A model generated the notes under the pieces. The model made no database searches and was not told the origin of the DNA. It was given only the letters and a program-made list of their open reading frames with translations. Shown in pieces: positions 1 through 5,845 of a DNA stretch of 5,845 nt (positions within the stretch are counted from its first letter, which is position 1; every line of letters starts with the position of its first letter). The DNA lies in contig JAZDJJ010000139.1 in assembly GCA_043804035.1 (NCBI GenBank), positions 1 to 5,845 on the forward strand, in the 5' to 3' direction. The position numbers were made by a program, and so were the translations under genes. The stretch is from JAZDJJ01 sp043804035 (GTDB lineage: Bacteria > Bacteroidota > Bacteroidia > Palsa-948).

Positions 1-1731
1 GAAATTCGTCTCAATCAAATTCAGGACATCGTATATAATTATTCTCTCGCAGACGGCATCGGAAAATTTTTAAAGAAACCCGAAGTAACAAAAGTTGAAG
101 GTGTGCGAGAAAAAGCATTCATCCTTAAATCTCTGGATGAATTTTTTACAAACTATAATATTACATATCCTAACGAAACGAAAAGTAAAGTAGTATTTTA
201 TTGTCCAAACAAAAAGGTCTTACACGAAGAAATTTTGCCGGTCATCAATGAATGGTATGCAGAAAATCGTAAGGAAAAAGAAAATGAGATTTTTAAATTC
301 TATACAGATGATAAAGAATACAAACTGCCAAAGGAAAGCAAAGCAGTATTTCACAATTTGGACAAACCCTACTCTGATAAACGGGTAGTTCTTCTTGTTG
401 CAATAGGCACAGAAGGTTGGGATTGCAAAAGTTTGACAGGTGTTGTATTGCCAAGAAAAGAAACAACAGAAAATTTTGTTTTGCAAACTACTTGCCGTTG
501 TCTTCGTGAAGTTGAAAATGCAAAGACAGAAAAGGCAATGATATTTTTGGGTGACGGCAATTATGAAATGCTGAATAATCAATTAAAAGAAAATTATCAA
601 CTCTCCATTGACGATTTGAAAGGAAAAAATGAAAATGAATTACCTGTTATAGTTCGTAAACCGCAACTTGGAGAATTAAATTACAAACAGGTTTTTAAAC
701 ATTTCAAAATTGAAATCAAACAAGAAACGACCGACTTTATCCAACAATTACAACAATATAAGATTGAAAATTTCAAAACGTCATATCCATATTCAGTACG
801 AAAAACAAAAGGAGAAATCGGCAGAACAGGATTGAGTAGTGTTTCGGAAGATATTGCTGTTTATGTGGCAATGACTTATTCGTTTGATAATTTCCTTTAC
901 GATTTATCAAAACAACTTTACGGAAGATTTTCCGAAACCGACTTGCTCTTGAATTATGGAAAAGAATTATCAGCAGTTCATAAACAAATTTCAGAGAACA
1001 ACGATTGGATTGGCGGGCATCCTGAAATTGAAATTGCCGATGTGATTAAAGATATTGCCTCTTGTTTTGCCGTTGAAGAAAAATACACTTCCTACATTGT
1101 GGAAGATGATACAGCAATTGAATTACTTGAATGGACTTTGCCCGCAAATATTTATTATGGTAGCGGAATTACTTTACCATTCATTGAAAAGAATGATGTT
1201 CGCAGAGTTTCGGGCAAGCCAGAACGGTTGCAAACACGATGGAATGAATTTGTTCAAGACCACGGCAACCCAGACCCGCAAAACATTTCACTCAATTATA
1301 TTCCTTACCGTTTTGACAGCAACTTTGAAAGAATTGCATTATTAGAAATGCTCAACCTTGGCGAACTGGAAAATCTGGAAGTGTATTACAACGGTTACAA
1401 CGATAACCAACAACTACAAAGCTTCGTCATTAAAACACCACTTGGCAATTACACACCCGACTTTCTTATTCTGAAACGCAAAGGCAAAACGTATCAGACA
1501 CAATTGGACTTTGTACCAGACAAACAAAAAGGAAATATTGAAAAAGTATTGATGATTGAAACAAAAGGGAAACCCTATTACACTGATGAGTTTAAACAGA
1601 AAGAACAATTTGTAAAAACCACTTTCAAAAAATATAATCCAAATTTTGAATATGTTTGCTTTGTGGATGAAGGGAAAAACGATTTTAACGAACATTTGGC
1701 TGAACTGAAAAAAACAGTGTCTGCACTATGA
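1..1731 (+). CDS. Type III restriction (Res)-like helicase-nuclease, 5'-truncated by window
   Basis: This is the C-terminal 576 residues of a DEAD/DEAH-family helicase fused to a nuclease. The frame is open from base 1, so the GTG at 103 is internal and the true start lies upstream. Visible residues 136-145 read GTEGWDCKSL (superfamily 2 motif V). Residues 162-169, QTTCRCLR, are motif VI with its arginines kept but cysteine where many relatives have glycine. The C-terminus has DSNFER (439-444), then TPDFLI (485-490) and MIETKG (518-523). This is a PD-(D/E)XK active site with likely catalytic D487, E520 and K522. In type III restriction enzymes such a subunit translocates on DNA with ATP and cleaves it together with the Mod methyltransferase. 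The first RecA domain, with Walker A and DExx, is off the window and unchecked. The stop overlaps the next start (ATGA). The family call is strong; the exact system type is inferred. Confidence 0.9.
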   Translation, partial: EIRLNQIQDIVYNYSLADGIGKFLKKPEVTKVEGVREKAFILKSLDEFFTNYNITYPNETKSKVVFYCPNKKVLHEEILPVINEWYAENRKEKENEIFKFYTDDKEYKLPKESKAVFHNLDKPYSDKRVVLLVAIGTEGWDCKSLTGVVLPRKETTENFVLQTTCRCLREVENAKTEKAMIFLGDGNYEMLNNQLKENYQLSIDDLKGKNENELPVIVRKPQLGELNYKQVFKHFKIEIKQETTDFIQQLQQYKIENFKTSYPYSVRKTKGEIGRTGLSSVSEDIAVYVAMTYSFDNFLYDLSKQLYGRFSETDLLLNYGKELSAVHKQISENNDWIGGHPEIEIADVIKDIASCFAVEEKYTSYIVEDDTAIELLEWTLPANIYYGSGITLPFIEKNDVRRVSGKPERLQTRWNEFVQDHGNPDPQNISLNYIPYRFDSNFERIALLEMLNLGELENLEVYYNGYNDNQQLQSFVIKTPLGNYTPDFLILKRKGKTYQTQLDFVPDKQKGNIEKVLMIETKGKPYYTDEFKQKEQFVKTTFKKYNPNFEYVCFVDEGKNDFNEHLAELKKTVSAL

Positions 1732-2207
1732 AATTAATCCAGGAAGTTATTGACGAGTTGATTCGTTGCGAAAAACGAATTATTAAAATGCCATCTCCAT
1801 GGAAATTGGAAAGAGGACATTACAATACTGATTTTGAATTGCAGAGCACAGATGAACAATATTTTTTTACTGCTTTTGGAAGATACAATGCTGAATTCAA
1901 TGAAAATTTTTCTTTCGGTATGGTTTATTATCCAAAACATGAAAAAGGTAGTTATGAAATTATCCGATGTAATGGTCCGCATGGCGAACATATACAGTTC
2001 CAACACCATACTCATTATCATATTCACAAAGCCACCGAACAAAATATTGAAAGCGGATTAAGAGAAGACAGCGCCATTGAAATCACAGAAGCATATACAA
2101 CTTTTGATGACGCTTTTCGGTTCTTTGTAAAATATATCAATGTTATTCAAAGTGATATTGATTGTACTTTTCCACCTACTCAAGGTTCTTTATTTGATAC
2201 ATTATGA
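1728..2207 (+). CDS. Small histidine-rich protein of unknown function (first pair, member 1)
   Basis: This 159-residue soluble protein has no signal peptide or membrane segment. Its start ATG overlaps the helicase stop by four bases, so translation is probably coupled. It resembles a family of uncharacterised bacterial proteins, from memory only, with an N-terminal IRCxK stretch (residues 12-16 here), a central NGPHGEH (82-88) and a histidine cluster HHTHYHIH (93-100), followed by KATE and a C-terminal helix. The regularly spaced histidines could bind metal or act as catalytic or nucleic-acid-contacting residues; this is inference. Its C-terminal half matches the small protein at 3462-3983 in pattern: HIH, then a DD about 27-30 residues later, then an IN about 10 to 13 residues after that. 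This suggests distant homology. It is strictly paired with the downstream DUF1828-type gene, which favours a shared role such as a two-component toxin-antitoxin-like module, but no activity can be assigned. Confidence 0.85.
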   Translation: MKLIQEVIDELIRCEKRIIKMPSPWKLERGHYNTDFELQSTDEQYFFTAFGRYNAEFNENFSFGMVYYPKHEKGSYEIIRCNGPHGEHIQFQHHTHYHIHKATEQNIESGLREDSAIEITEAYTTFDDAFRFFVKYINVIQSDIDCTFPPTQGSLFDTL

Positions 2208-2956
2208 TTGAACAAATAATAACAAAATTAGCAAGCCAATTCAATGGCCGTTTAAGAGTCAATGAAAAACGACCGGGCATTTACCAATTGTTTCTTCCTT
2301 TTTACCATGAAGATGGTGATATGGTTGAAATATACTTGCAGAAGGAAAACAACCACTGGAAAATTTCTGACTTTGCAATGACTTATATGCGGCTATCATA
2401 CAGTTACAAAGTGGATACTGAAAACAAGGAAAAAATATTTCAGAAAATAATTATAGAAAACGGTTTAAAGGAAGAAAACGGAAATATTTTTATCACAGCA
2501 AATGATGAAGGACTTTATCCATCTATTCTTCAGTTCGCCACTGGTGTAAGCAAAGCATCTTCTATGCGTTTTTTCAAGCGAGAAGTGATTGAAAGTTTAT
2601 TTTACGAAATGCTTGAAGAATATATTTTGTCAGAATTGCAATCTTATAAGCCGGAAGAAAATATTACTCCAATTGAGGAACGCGATGACCTTGAAGTTGA
2701 TTTTGCTTTCCATCCCAACGGCTATCCTGTTTATCTGTTCGGAGTAAAAGATGTACCGAAAGCCCGGCTTGCCGCAATATGTTGTTTGGAATTTCAGAAA
2801 CACCAGCAAAAATTTCGCAGTTATATTGTGCATGATGACTTTGAAAAACTATCTAAAAAAGACCGTGCACGGCTCACGAGTGCTTGTGATAAACAATTTA
2901 TTTCGTTGGATGACTTCCGCGAAAATGCGGTTAAATTTTTAGAAAGAGAAAAATAA
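2204..2956 (+). CDS. DUF1828 domain protein (first pair, member 2)
   Basis: This 250-residue protein has no membrane segment or signal peptide. Residues 28-65 form a DUF1828-like domain: a strand, then EIYLQKENNHWKISDFAMT (42-60), the family pattern of an acidic-hydrophobic strand followed by a charged turn and S-D-x-G/A. A helical middle (about 75-145) leads to a C-terminal alpha/beta domain (about 163-245). That domain contains VDFAF, then VYLFGVKDVPKA (175-186), then KDRARL (219-224) and DKQFISLDDF (229-238). The function of DUF1828 proteins is unknown. The start overlaps the previous gene's stop as ATGA, so the two products are probably made in coupled amounts. The same domain order recurs at 3980-4771, but identity is low and the C-terminal domain belongs to a different variant. 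The domain assignment comes from recalled family patterns, not from a search. Confidence 0.85.
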   Translation: MIEQIITKLASQFNGRLRVNEKRPGIYQLFLPFYHEDGDMVEIYLQKENNHWKISDFAMTYMRLSYSYKVDTENKEKIFQKIIIENGLKEENGNIFITANDEGLYPSILQFATGVSKASSMRFFKREVIESLFYEMLEEYILSELQSYKPEENITPIEERDDLEVDFAFHPNGYPVYLFGVKDVPKARLAAICCLEFQKHQQKFRSYIVHDDFEKLSKKDRARLTSACDKQFISLDDFRENAVKFLEREK

Positions 2957-3028
2957 AAAATATAAAAAAACCAACCCAATCTGTATAACTTAATTAGCGA
3001 AATCAAATAAATCATAATTCAAACAAAA
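2957..3028 (+). other. 72-bp AT-rich gap, the longest non-coding stretch
   Basis: This is the longest non-coding stretch in the window and separates the first gene pair from the phage-type gene. It is very A-rich. No hairpin followed by a T run is visible, so there is no evident intrinsic terminator. A loose match to the Bacteroidetes -7 element TAnnTTTG occurs at 2986-2993 (TAACTTAA), but no TTG lies at the expected upstream distance. A secondary promoter is therefore possible but unsupported. Confidence 0.3.
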
Positions 3029-3451
3029 ATGGATTCAATATTAATCAAACAATTCGGCAAACAGGAACTTGCTGTGTTGAGAACGGAAATCCAATCTGCT
3101 CTTGACAACATTAAAACCAAATACGGAATGTCAGAACTCACGCTATGCAGCATCCATTTTACAGCATCCGACTTCACTTCCAAAATAACAGCAAAGTTAC
3201 AGAACTCCGAAACAAAAAACTCTAAACAAAATGAAACAAATTTTTTTGCATTGAGACACGGATTGCCTACGAACTTCATTGGATGCGAGTTTGTTTTAGA
3301 CAACGATATTTTTACAATTACTCAACTCGCTATATCTCGTCCAAAATATCCCATCACTGCACATTGCAAAGAAAATGGAAAAACTTTTAAATTCACCGTT
3401 TCACGTATTAAAGAACTATTGGAAAAAAACAGAGTCATTAACATAACATAA
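3029..3451 (+). CDS. Small phage-type protein of unknown function
   Basis: This is a 140-residue soluble protein. The ATG at 3029 follows an A-rich leader with no Shine-Dalgarno site. The layout resembles small proteins I recall from phage and prophage genomes. It has an N-terminal helix (residues 11-30) ending in KYGM (31-34), then a strand SIHFTASDFTSKI (41-53). Next come a charged linker, FFALRHGLP (72-80), FIGCEF (83-88), a strand DIFTITQLAI, RPKYPI (104-109) and GKTFKFTVSRIK (117-128). The strand-rich C-terminal half with the fixed RxKYPI turn is the best family marker. No function is known to me; a nucleic-acid-binding role is only a guess. It sits between two paired modules and only 10 bp before the next gene, so it is probably co-transcribed with the second pair. 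It may be a remnant or cargo of a phage-derived element. Confidence 0.8.
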   Translation: MDSILIKQFGKQELAVLRTEIQSALDNIKTKYGMSELTLCSIHFTASDFTSKITAKLQNSETKNSKQNETNFFALRHGLPTNFIGCEFVLDNDIFTITQLAISRPKYPITAHCKENGKTFKFTVSRIKELLEKNRVINIT

Positions 3452-3461
3452 TTTTAAAAAA

Positions 3462-3983
3462 ATGCTTACTACCGAACAATCGCATTATCTTTTACGACTG
3501 CCTAAAAAAGTAGAGTTGAAAGGAAAATTACAGGACCAAATAACTTTTGACCAACATTTTCCGTTTCAGGAAAAATATATCCTTATTTTGCCCGATAATG
3601 TGGACTTTACATTTCTTTATGAAATTTACCAAAGCAAAAAAAATCAGTTTAAACTAACGCTGTATTTAATGGATGGCGATACGCATATAGGTTTGTTGAG
3701 AGTAGATTTTAGCGGGCAACATGAAAATCCCCATATGCTGGCTGACACTGTTCCTGCAATCTTTCACCCCTTTGTCGGAAATTTTTTTAATTACAACGAC
3801 CATCACATTCATTACTATGTGGAAGGATATAAAACAACTTTGGATTGGGCTGTACCCTTAACCAATGATGATTTTCCCGTAAAACAAATAAACGGAATTG
3901 ATGATGTCCTGCTGGCTTTTTACGAGTTTAATAAAATTATCAATTTACAAACAATATTTAAAATAAATTCCTTACTGATATGA
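3462..3983 (+). CDS. Small HxH-motif protein, possibly DUF6978-like (second pair, member 1)
   Basis: This is a 173-residue soluble protein. It starts 10 bp after the phage-type gene, behind an A-rich leader. The N-terminal half is variable. The middle is strand-rich, with LTLYLMD (65-71), HIGLLRVDFSG (75-85) and ENPH (88-91). Then comes HHIHYYVEGY (114-123), a W at 129, and a C-terminal helix with DD (147-148) and IIN (159-161). The 'NPH ... HxHxYxEGY ... W' layout recalls an uncharacterised family I know as DUF6978; the name is from memory and tentative. The ordered HIH, DD and IN anchors match those in the product at 1728-2207, and each gene is followed, with a 4-nt overlap, by a DUF1828-type gene. 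The role is unknown. A toxin-antitoxin-like partner is one option, and metal binding through the histidines is another. An A8 run (3636-3643) and a T7 run (3782-3788) lie inside the frame without breaking it. Confidence 0.85.
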   Translation: MLTTEQSHYLLRLPKKVELKGKLQDQITFDQHFPFQEKYILILPDNVDFTFLYEIYQSKKNQFKLTLYLMDGDTHIGLLRVDFSGQHENPHMLADTVPAIFHPFVGNFFNYNDHHIHYYVEGYKTTLDWAVPLTNDDFPVKQINGIDDVLLAFYEFNKIINLQTIFKINSLLI

Positions 3984-4771
3984 ATAACTGGGTGAATGAA
4001 TTGATTGATAAATACTACGATTTCCTCAAAGGGAGAACTGCCGTAGTAACCCAAACAGGAACAGATTGGGCTGTAATAAGCACGCCCTTTCTGGGATTGT
4101 TTAACGACACATTGGAAATATATGCAAAAAAAGAAAACAGCAAAATCCTTCTTTCCGATGACGGTATTACTATAAAAAATCTGGAACTGATTGGCTCTTC
4201 TGTTTCCCGTTCGCCAAAGCGAAAAGAATTACTGGAAAAAATTTTATTATCATATGGAATTCAATTACATGAAGACGAATTTATTACAGAAGCCAACGAA
4301 AATACTTTTGCCCAAAGAAAACATAATTTGGTTTCGGCCATCTCCGAAATCAATGACATGTATATGCTGGCAAAGCATACTATTGCCTCTGTTTTTAAAG
4401 AAGATGTGCAGGCATATTTGGATGAACAGCAAATTATTTACACACCACAATTTATTTCAAAAGGTACCACTGGGCTTGAATTTACCTTTGATTTTCAAAT
4501 TGCTTACCGTCAAAAAGAAATTGTAATTAAATCTTTCAACAGCGTTAATAAACTTAATCTTCCAAGTTTTCTTTTTACTTGGGAAGATATTAAAAATGTA
4601 AGGCATCAGATTACTAACAAAGAAGTCATCGGACTTGCTGTGATAAACAATGAAGACAAAGAAATACAGAGTGACTTTTTAGAAGCATTAAAGAACAAGA
4701 ATGCCGACTTTATACTTTGGACAGAAAGACATACTCCTATAAACATTGCCAAATTAAAAATTGCAGCATAA
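3980..4771 (+). CDS. DUF1828/DUF1829 two-domain protein (second pair, member 2)
   Basis: This 263-residue protein fits the DUF1828-DUF1829 architecture well. Residues 30-70 form the DUF1828 domain: AVISTPFLGLFNDTLEIY, then KKENSKILLSDDGIT (50-64). A helical region follows (about 78-150). Residues 165-252 form DUF1829: EFTFDFQI (167-174), IVIKSFN (181-187), LPSFLFTWEDIKNVR (194-208), GLAVINNEDKEI (218-229) and ILWTER (245-250). The biochemical function of this family is unknown. The D-x(n)-strand-K arrangement in DUF1829 could mean a degenerate PD-(D/E)XK-type fold, but that is speculation. The start overlaps the upstream stop by ATGA. It is a diverged paralogue in organisation of the 2204-2956 product, sharing the EIYxxKEN and LSD/ISD signature. 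It ends 32 bp before the methyltransferase gene. Confidence 0.88.
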   Translation: MNNWVNELIDKYYDFLKGRTAVVTQTGTDWAVISTPFLGLFNDTLEIYAKKENSKILLSDDGITIKNLELIGSSVSRSPKRKELLEKILLSYGIQLHEDEFITEANENTFAQRKHNLVSAISEINDMYMLAKHTIASVFKEDVQAYLDEQQIIYTPQFISKGTTGLEFTFDFQIAYRQKEIVIKSFNSVNKLNLPSFLFTWEDIKNVRHQITNKEVIGLAVINNEDKEIQSDFLEALKNKNADFILWTERHTPINIAKLKIAA

Positions 4772-4772
4772 A

Positions 4773-4783
4773 TCCGTAACGGA
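4773..4783. promoter_or_regulatory. Short perfect dyad in the pre-methyltransferase gap
   Basis: The bases TCCGT-A-ACGGA form a perfect inverted repeat with 5-bp arms around one central base. It lies immediately after the DUF1828/DUF1829 stop and 20 bp before the methyltransferase ATG. It could be a half-helical operator or a chance palindrome. A one-base loop makes a stable RNA hairpin unlikely, and the run that follows is A rather than T, so it is not a + strand terminator. Confidence 0.2.
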
Positions 4784-4803
4784 AAAAATAAATCAAATCA
4801 AAT

Positions 4804-5845
4804 ATGAAGAACCCAATAGATTATACCATTGAACCAGCCAAAGGTCAAGCGCTACTCAATTTTCAGGGACGACGACTCCCCGATAAAATTGATTTGTTTG
4901 AAACCACTTTAATTGAAGAAGTTCGGCAGAAAGAACAAACTTCCCTCGCTTTTGAAGAGGGGCAGAGTGTGAAGCAAGATACAGAACTCAATGCCGATTT
5001 TAGAAACCTGCTCATTCACGGTGACTGCCTTTCGGCTTGCGATTATCTTAAAAGCAAAAACATAAAAGTTGATTTGGTTTACATTGACCCGCCTTTTGCA
5101 AGCGGAGCAAATTATGCCAAGAAAATTTATTTACGCACAGGAAACGGAAAATCTGCTTTTGAAAACACAACAAAAGAAATTGGTGAAGAAATTATGTATG
5201 GAGATATTTGGCAGAAGGAGGATTATCTAAACTGGCTCTATGAACGGTTGCTGGCTATTAGAGATGTGATGAGTGATACAGCAAGCATTTATGTTTATCT
5301 TGATTGGCATATTGGAGCGTATGCAAAAATTTTATTGGATGAGGTGTTCGGAGAAGAAAATTTTATCAATGAGATAATATGGCATTATACAAGCAGTAAA
5401 TCTCCAAATGTTAGATATGCAAGAAAACACGATAATATTTATCACTATTCAAAAACGGAAAAGTATTATTTTAAACAGGAATTAAAAAGAGCAAGTGATT
5501 TTTCTAAGTCTAAATATGACTTAGAAGATGAAAGGGGTATTTATAAAATGGTCAGGGGGTATAGAAAATATTTTAAAGAAGAAGTTCCTATTGATGATAT
5601 TTGGGATATTCCATTAGAAAATGTGCAGTCTAAAGAGATACAAAATTATACAACGCAAAAGCCAACAAAGCTTTTAGAAAGAGTTATAGAAACCGCATCA
5701 GGCAAAGGAATGATAGTAGCCGACTTTTTTAGCGGCAGTGGAGTAACTGCAAAAGTCGCAAATAATTTAGGAAGAAAATTTATCACTTGCGATATTGGCA
5801 TCAATGCAATACAAACTACAAGAGACCGCCTTGCAAAAGCAAAAG
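4804..5845 (+). CDS. Beta-class (type III Mod-like) DNA methyltransferase, 3'-truncated by window
   Basis: The first 347 residues of a site-specific DNA methyltransferase; the frame stays open to the last base, so the C-terminus is missing. Residues 71-76 are IHGDCL and 95-98 DPPF (catalytic motif IV). Then come IYVYLDWH and LLDEVFGEENFINEI, then TQKP (284-287) leading motif X, and DFFSGSG (307-313), the S-adenosylmethionine-binding motif I. Motif IV before X and I is the beta-class order. DPPF fits adenine-N6 or cytosine-N4 methylation; type III Mod enzymes make N6-methyladenine and supply sequence recognition to the Res subunit. The variable segment at about 190-270 (including the KSPNVRYARKH region and beyond) probably carries target recognition. 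The ATG at 4804 is chosen because an A-rich leader precedes it and the frame's N-terminus fits relatives in style. The likely partner is the helicase-nuclease at 1-1731, unless a second Res gene lies downstream. Confidence 0.92.
   Translation, partial: MKNPIDYTIEPAKGQALLNFQGRRLPDKIDLFETTLIEEVRQKEQTSLAFEEGQSVKQDTELNADFRNLLIHGDCLSACDYLKSKNIKVDLVYIDPPFASGANYAKKIYLRTGNGKSAFENTTKEIGEEIMYGDIWQKEDYLNWLYERLLAIRDVMSDTASIYVYLDWHIGAYAKILLDEVFGEENFINEIIWHYTSSKSPNVRYARKHDNIYHYSKTEKYYFKQELKRASDFSKSKYDLEDERGIYKMVRGYRKYFKEEVPIDDIWDIPLENVQSKEIQNYTTQKPTKLLERVIETASGKGMIVADFFSGSGVTAKVANNLGRKFITCDIGINAIQTTRDRLAKAK

Noticed and set aside
103..105. GTG as a possible start of the helicase gene
   Set aside because: The frame is open without a stop back to base 1, and Res-like helicases need an N-terminal RecA domain, so this is an internal valine codon and the gene is cut by the window edge.
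220..582. Antisense frame of 120 residues opposite the helicase motifs
   Set aside because: It is rich in F, I and C, typical of the reverse complement of an A-rich gene. It overlaps motifs V and VI and has no family pattern.
1055..1345. 96-residue + strand frame inside the helicase gene
   Set aside because: It lies wholly inside the nuclease-helicase coding region in another frame and shows no domain pattern. The main frame carries recognisable motifs throughout.
2986..2993. TAACTTAA as a Bacteroidetes -7 promoter element
   Set aside because: It matches TAnnTTTG at only four of six fixed positions, and no TTG sits at the expected upstream spacing.
3636..3643. A8 run, and T7 runs at 3241-3247 and 3782-3788, as phase-variation tracts
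   Set aside because: Runs of this length are expected by chance in DNA this AT-rich, the frames are intact, and no alternative frame continues the proteins.
4191..4526. 111-residue + strand frame inside the DUF1828/DUF1829 gene
   Set aside because: It is fully nested in a better-supported gene and has a low-complexity K, L and F composition with no motif.
1..5845. CRISPR array, tRNA, rRNA, insertion sequence or attachment repeats
   Set aside because: No regularly spaced repeats, no cloverleaf-like segment, no transposase motif and no terminal inverted or direct repeats around the cassette were seen by eye. Nearly all the DNA is accounted for by coding frames.
1..5845. DISARM or BREX core locus
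   Set aside because: No DrmB, phospholipase-D-type, PglZ, BrxL or Lon-like gene is visible. The helicase carries a PD-(D/E)XK domain and the methyltransferase is Mod-like, which fits a type III-like restriction-modification system better.

Overview
The window is AT-rich (roughly mid-thirties percent GC by eye) and densely coding. Every gene is on the + strand. None of the start codons has a Shine-Dalgarno-like leader. They are preceded by A-rich, G-poor stretches or overlap the previous stop as ATGA. This pattern, together with the composition, suggests a Bacteroidetes-type host (Flavobacteriia, Sphingobacteriia or Chitinophagia). That is an inference from style, since no marker gene is present.

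Layout. (1) 1-1731 is the C-terminal part of a type III restriction (Res)-like superfamily 2 helicase. It has helicase motifs V and VI and a C-terminal PD-(D/E)XK nuclease domain, and its N-terminus lies upstream of the window. (2) 1728-2207 and 2204-2956 are a coupled pair: a small histidine-rich protein followed by a DUF1828-type protein. (3) 3029-3451 is a small phage-type protein of unknown function, after a 72-bp gap. (4) 3462-3983 and 3980-4771 are a second coupled pair with the same architecture, a small HxH-motif protein followed by a DUF1828/DUF1829 protein. (5) 4804 to the window end is the N-terminal part of a beta-class (type III Mod-like) DNA methyltransferase with motifs IV, X and I; it runs off the 3' edge.

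The end genes look like the restriction and modification halves of a type III-like restriction-modification system, in the order Res then Mod, with a cassette of about 3 kb and five genes between them. They could instead belong to two neighbouring systems, and the window edges prevent a decision. The most interesting feature is the cassette. Two divergent copies of the same two-gene module, each joined by an identical ATGA overlap, flank a phage-type gene inside a defence locus. The strict pairing resembles toxin-antitoxin or effector-regulator modules, but nothing in the sequence proves an activity. The same strand, the 4-nt overlaps and the short gaps suggest one transcript, with possible extra initiation in the 72-bp gap before 3029.
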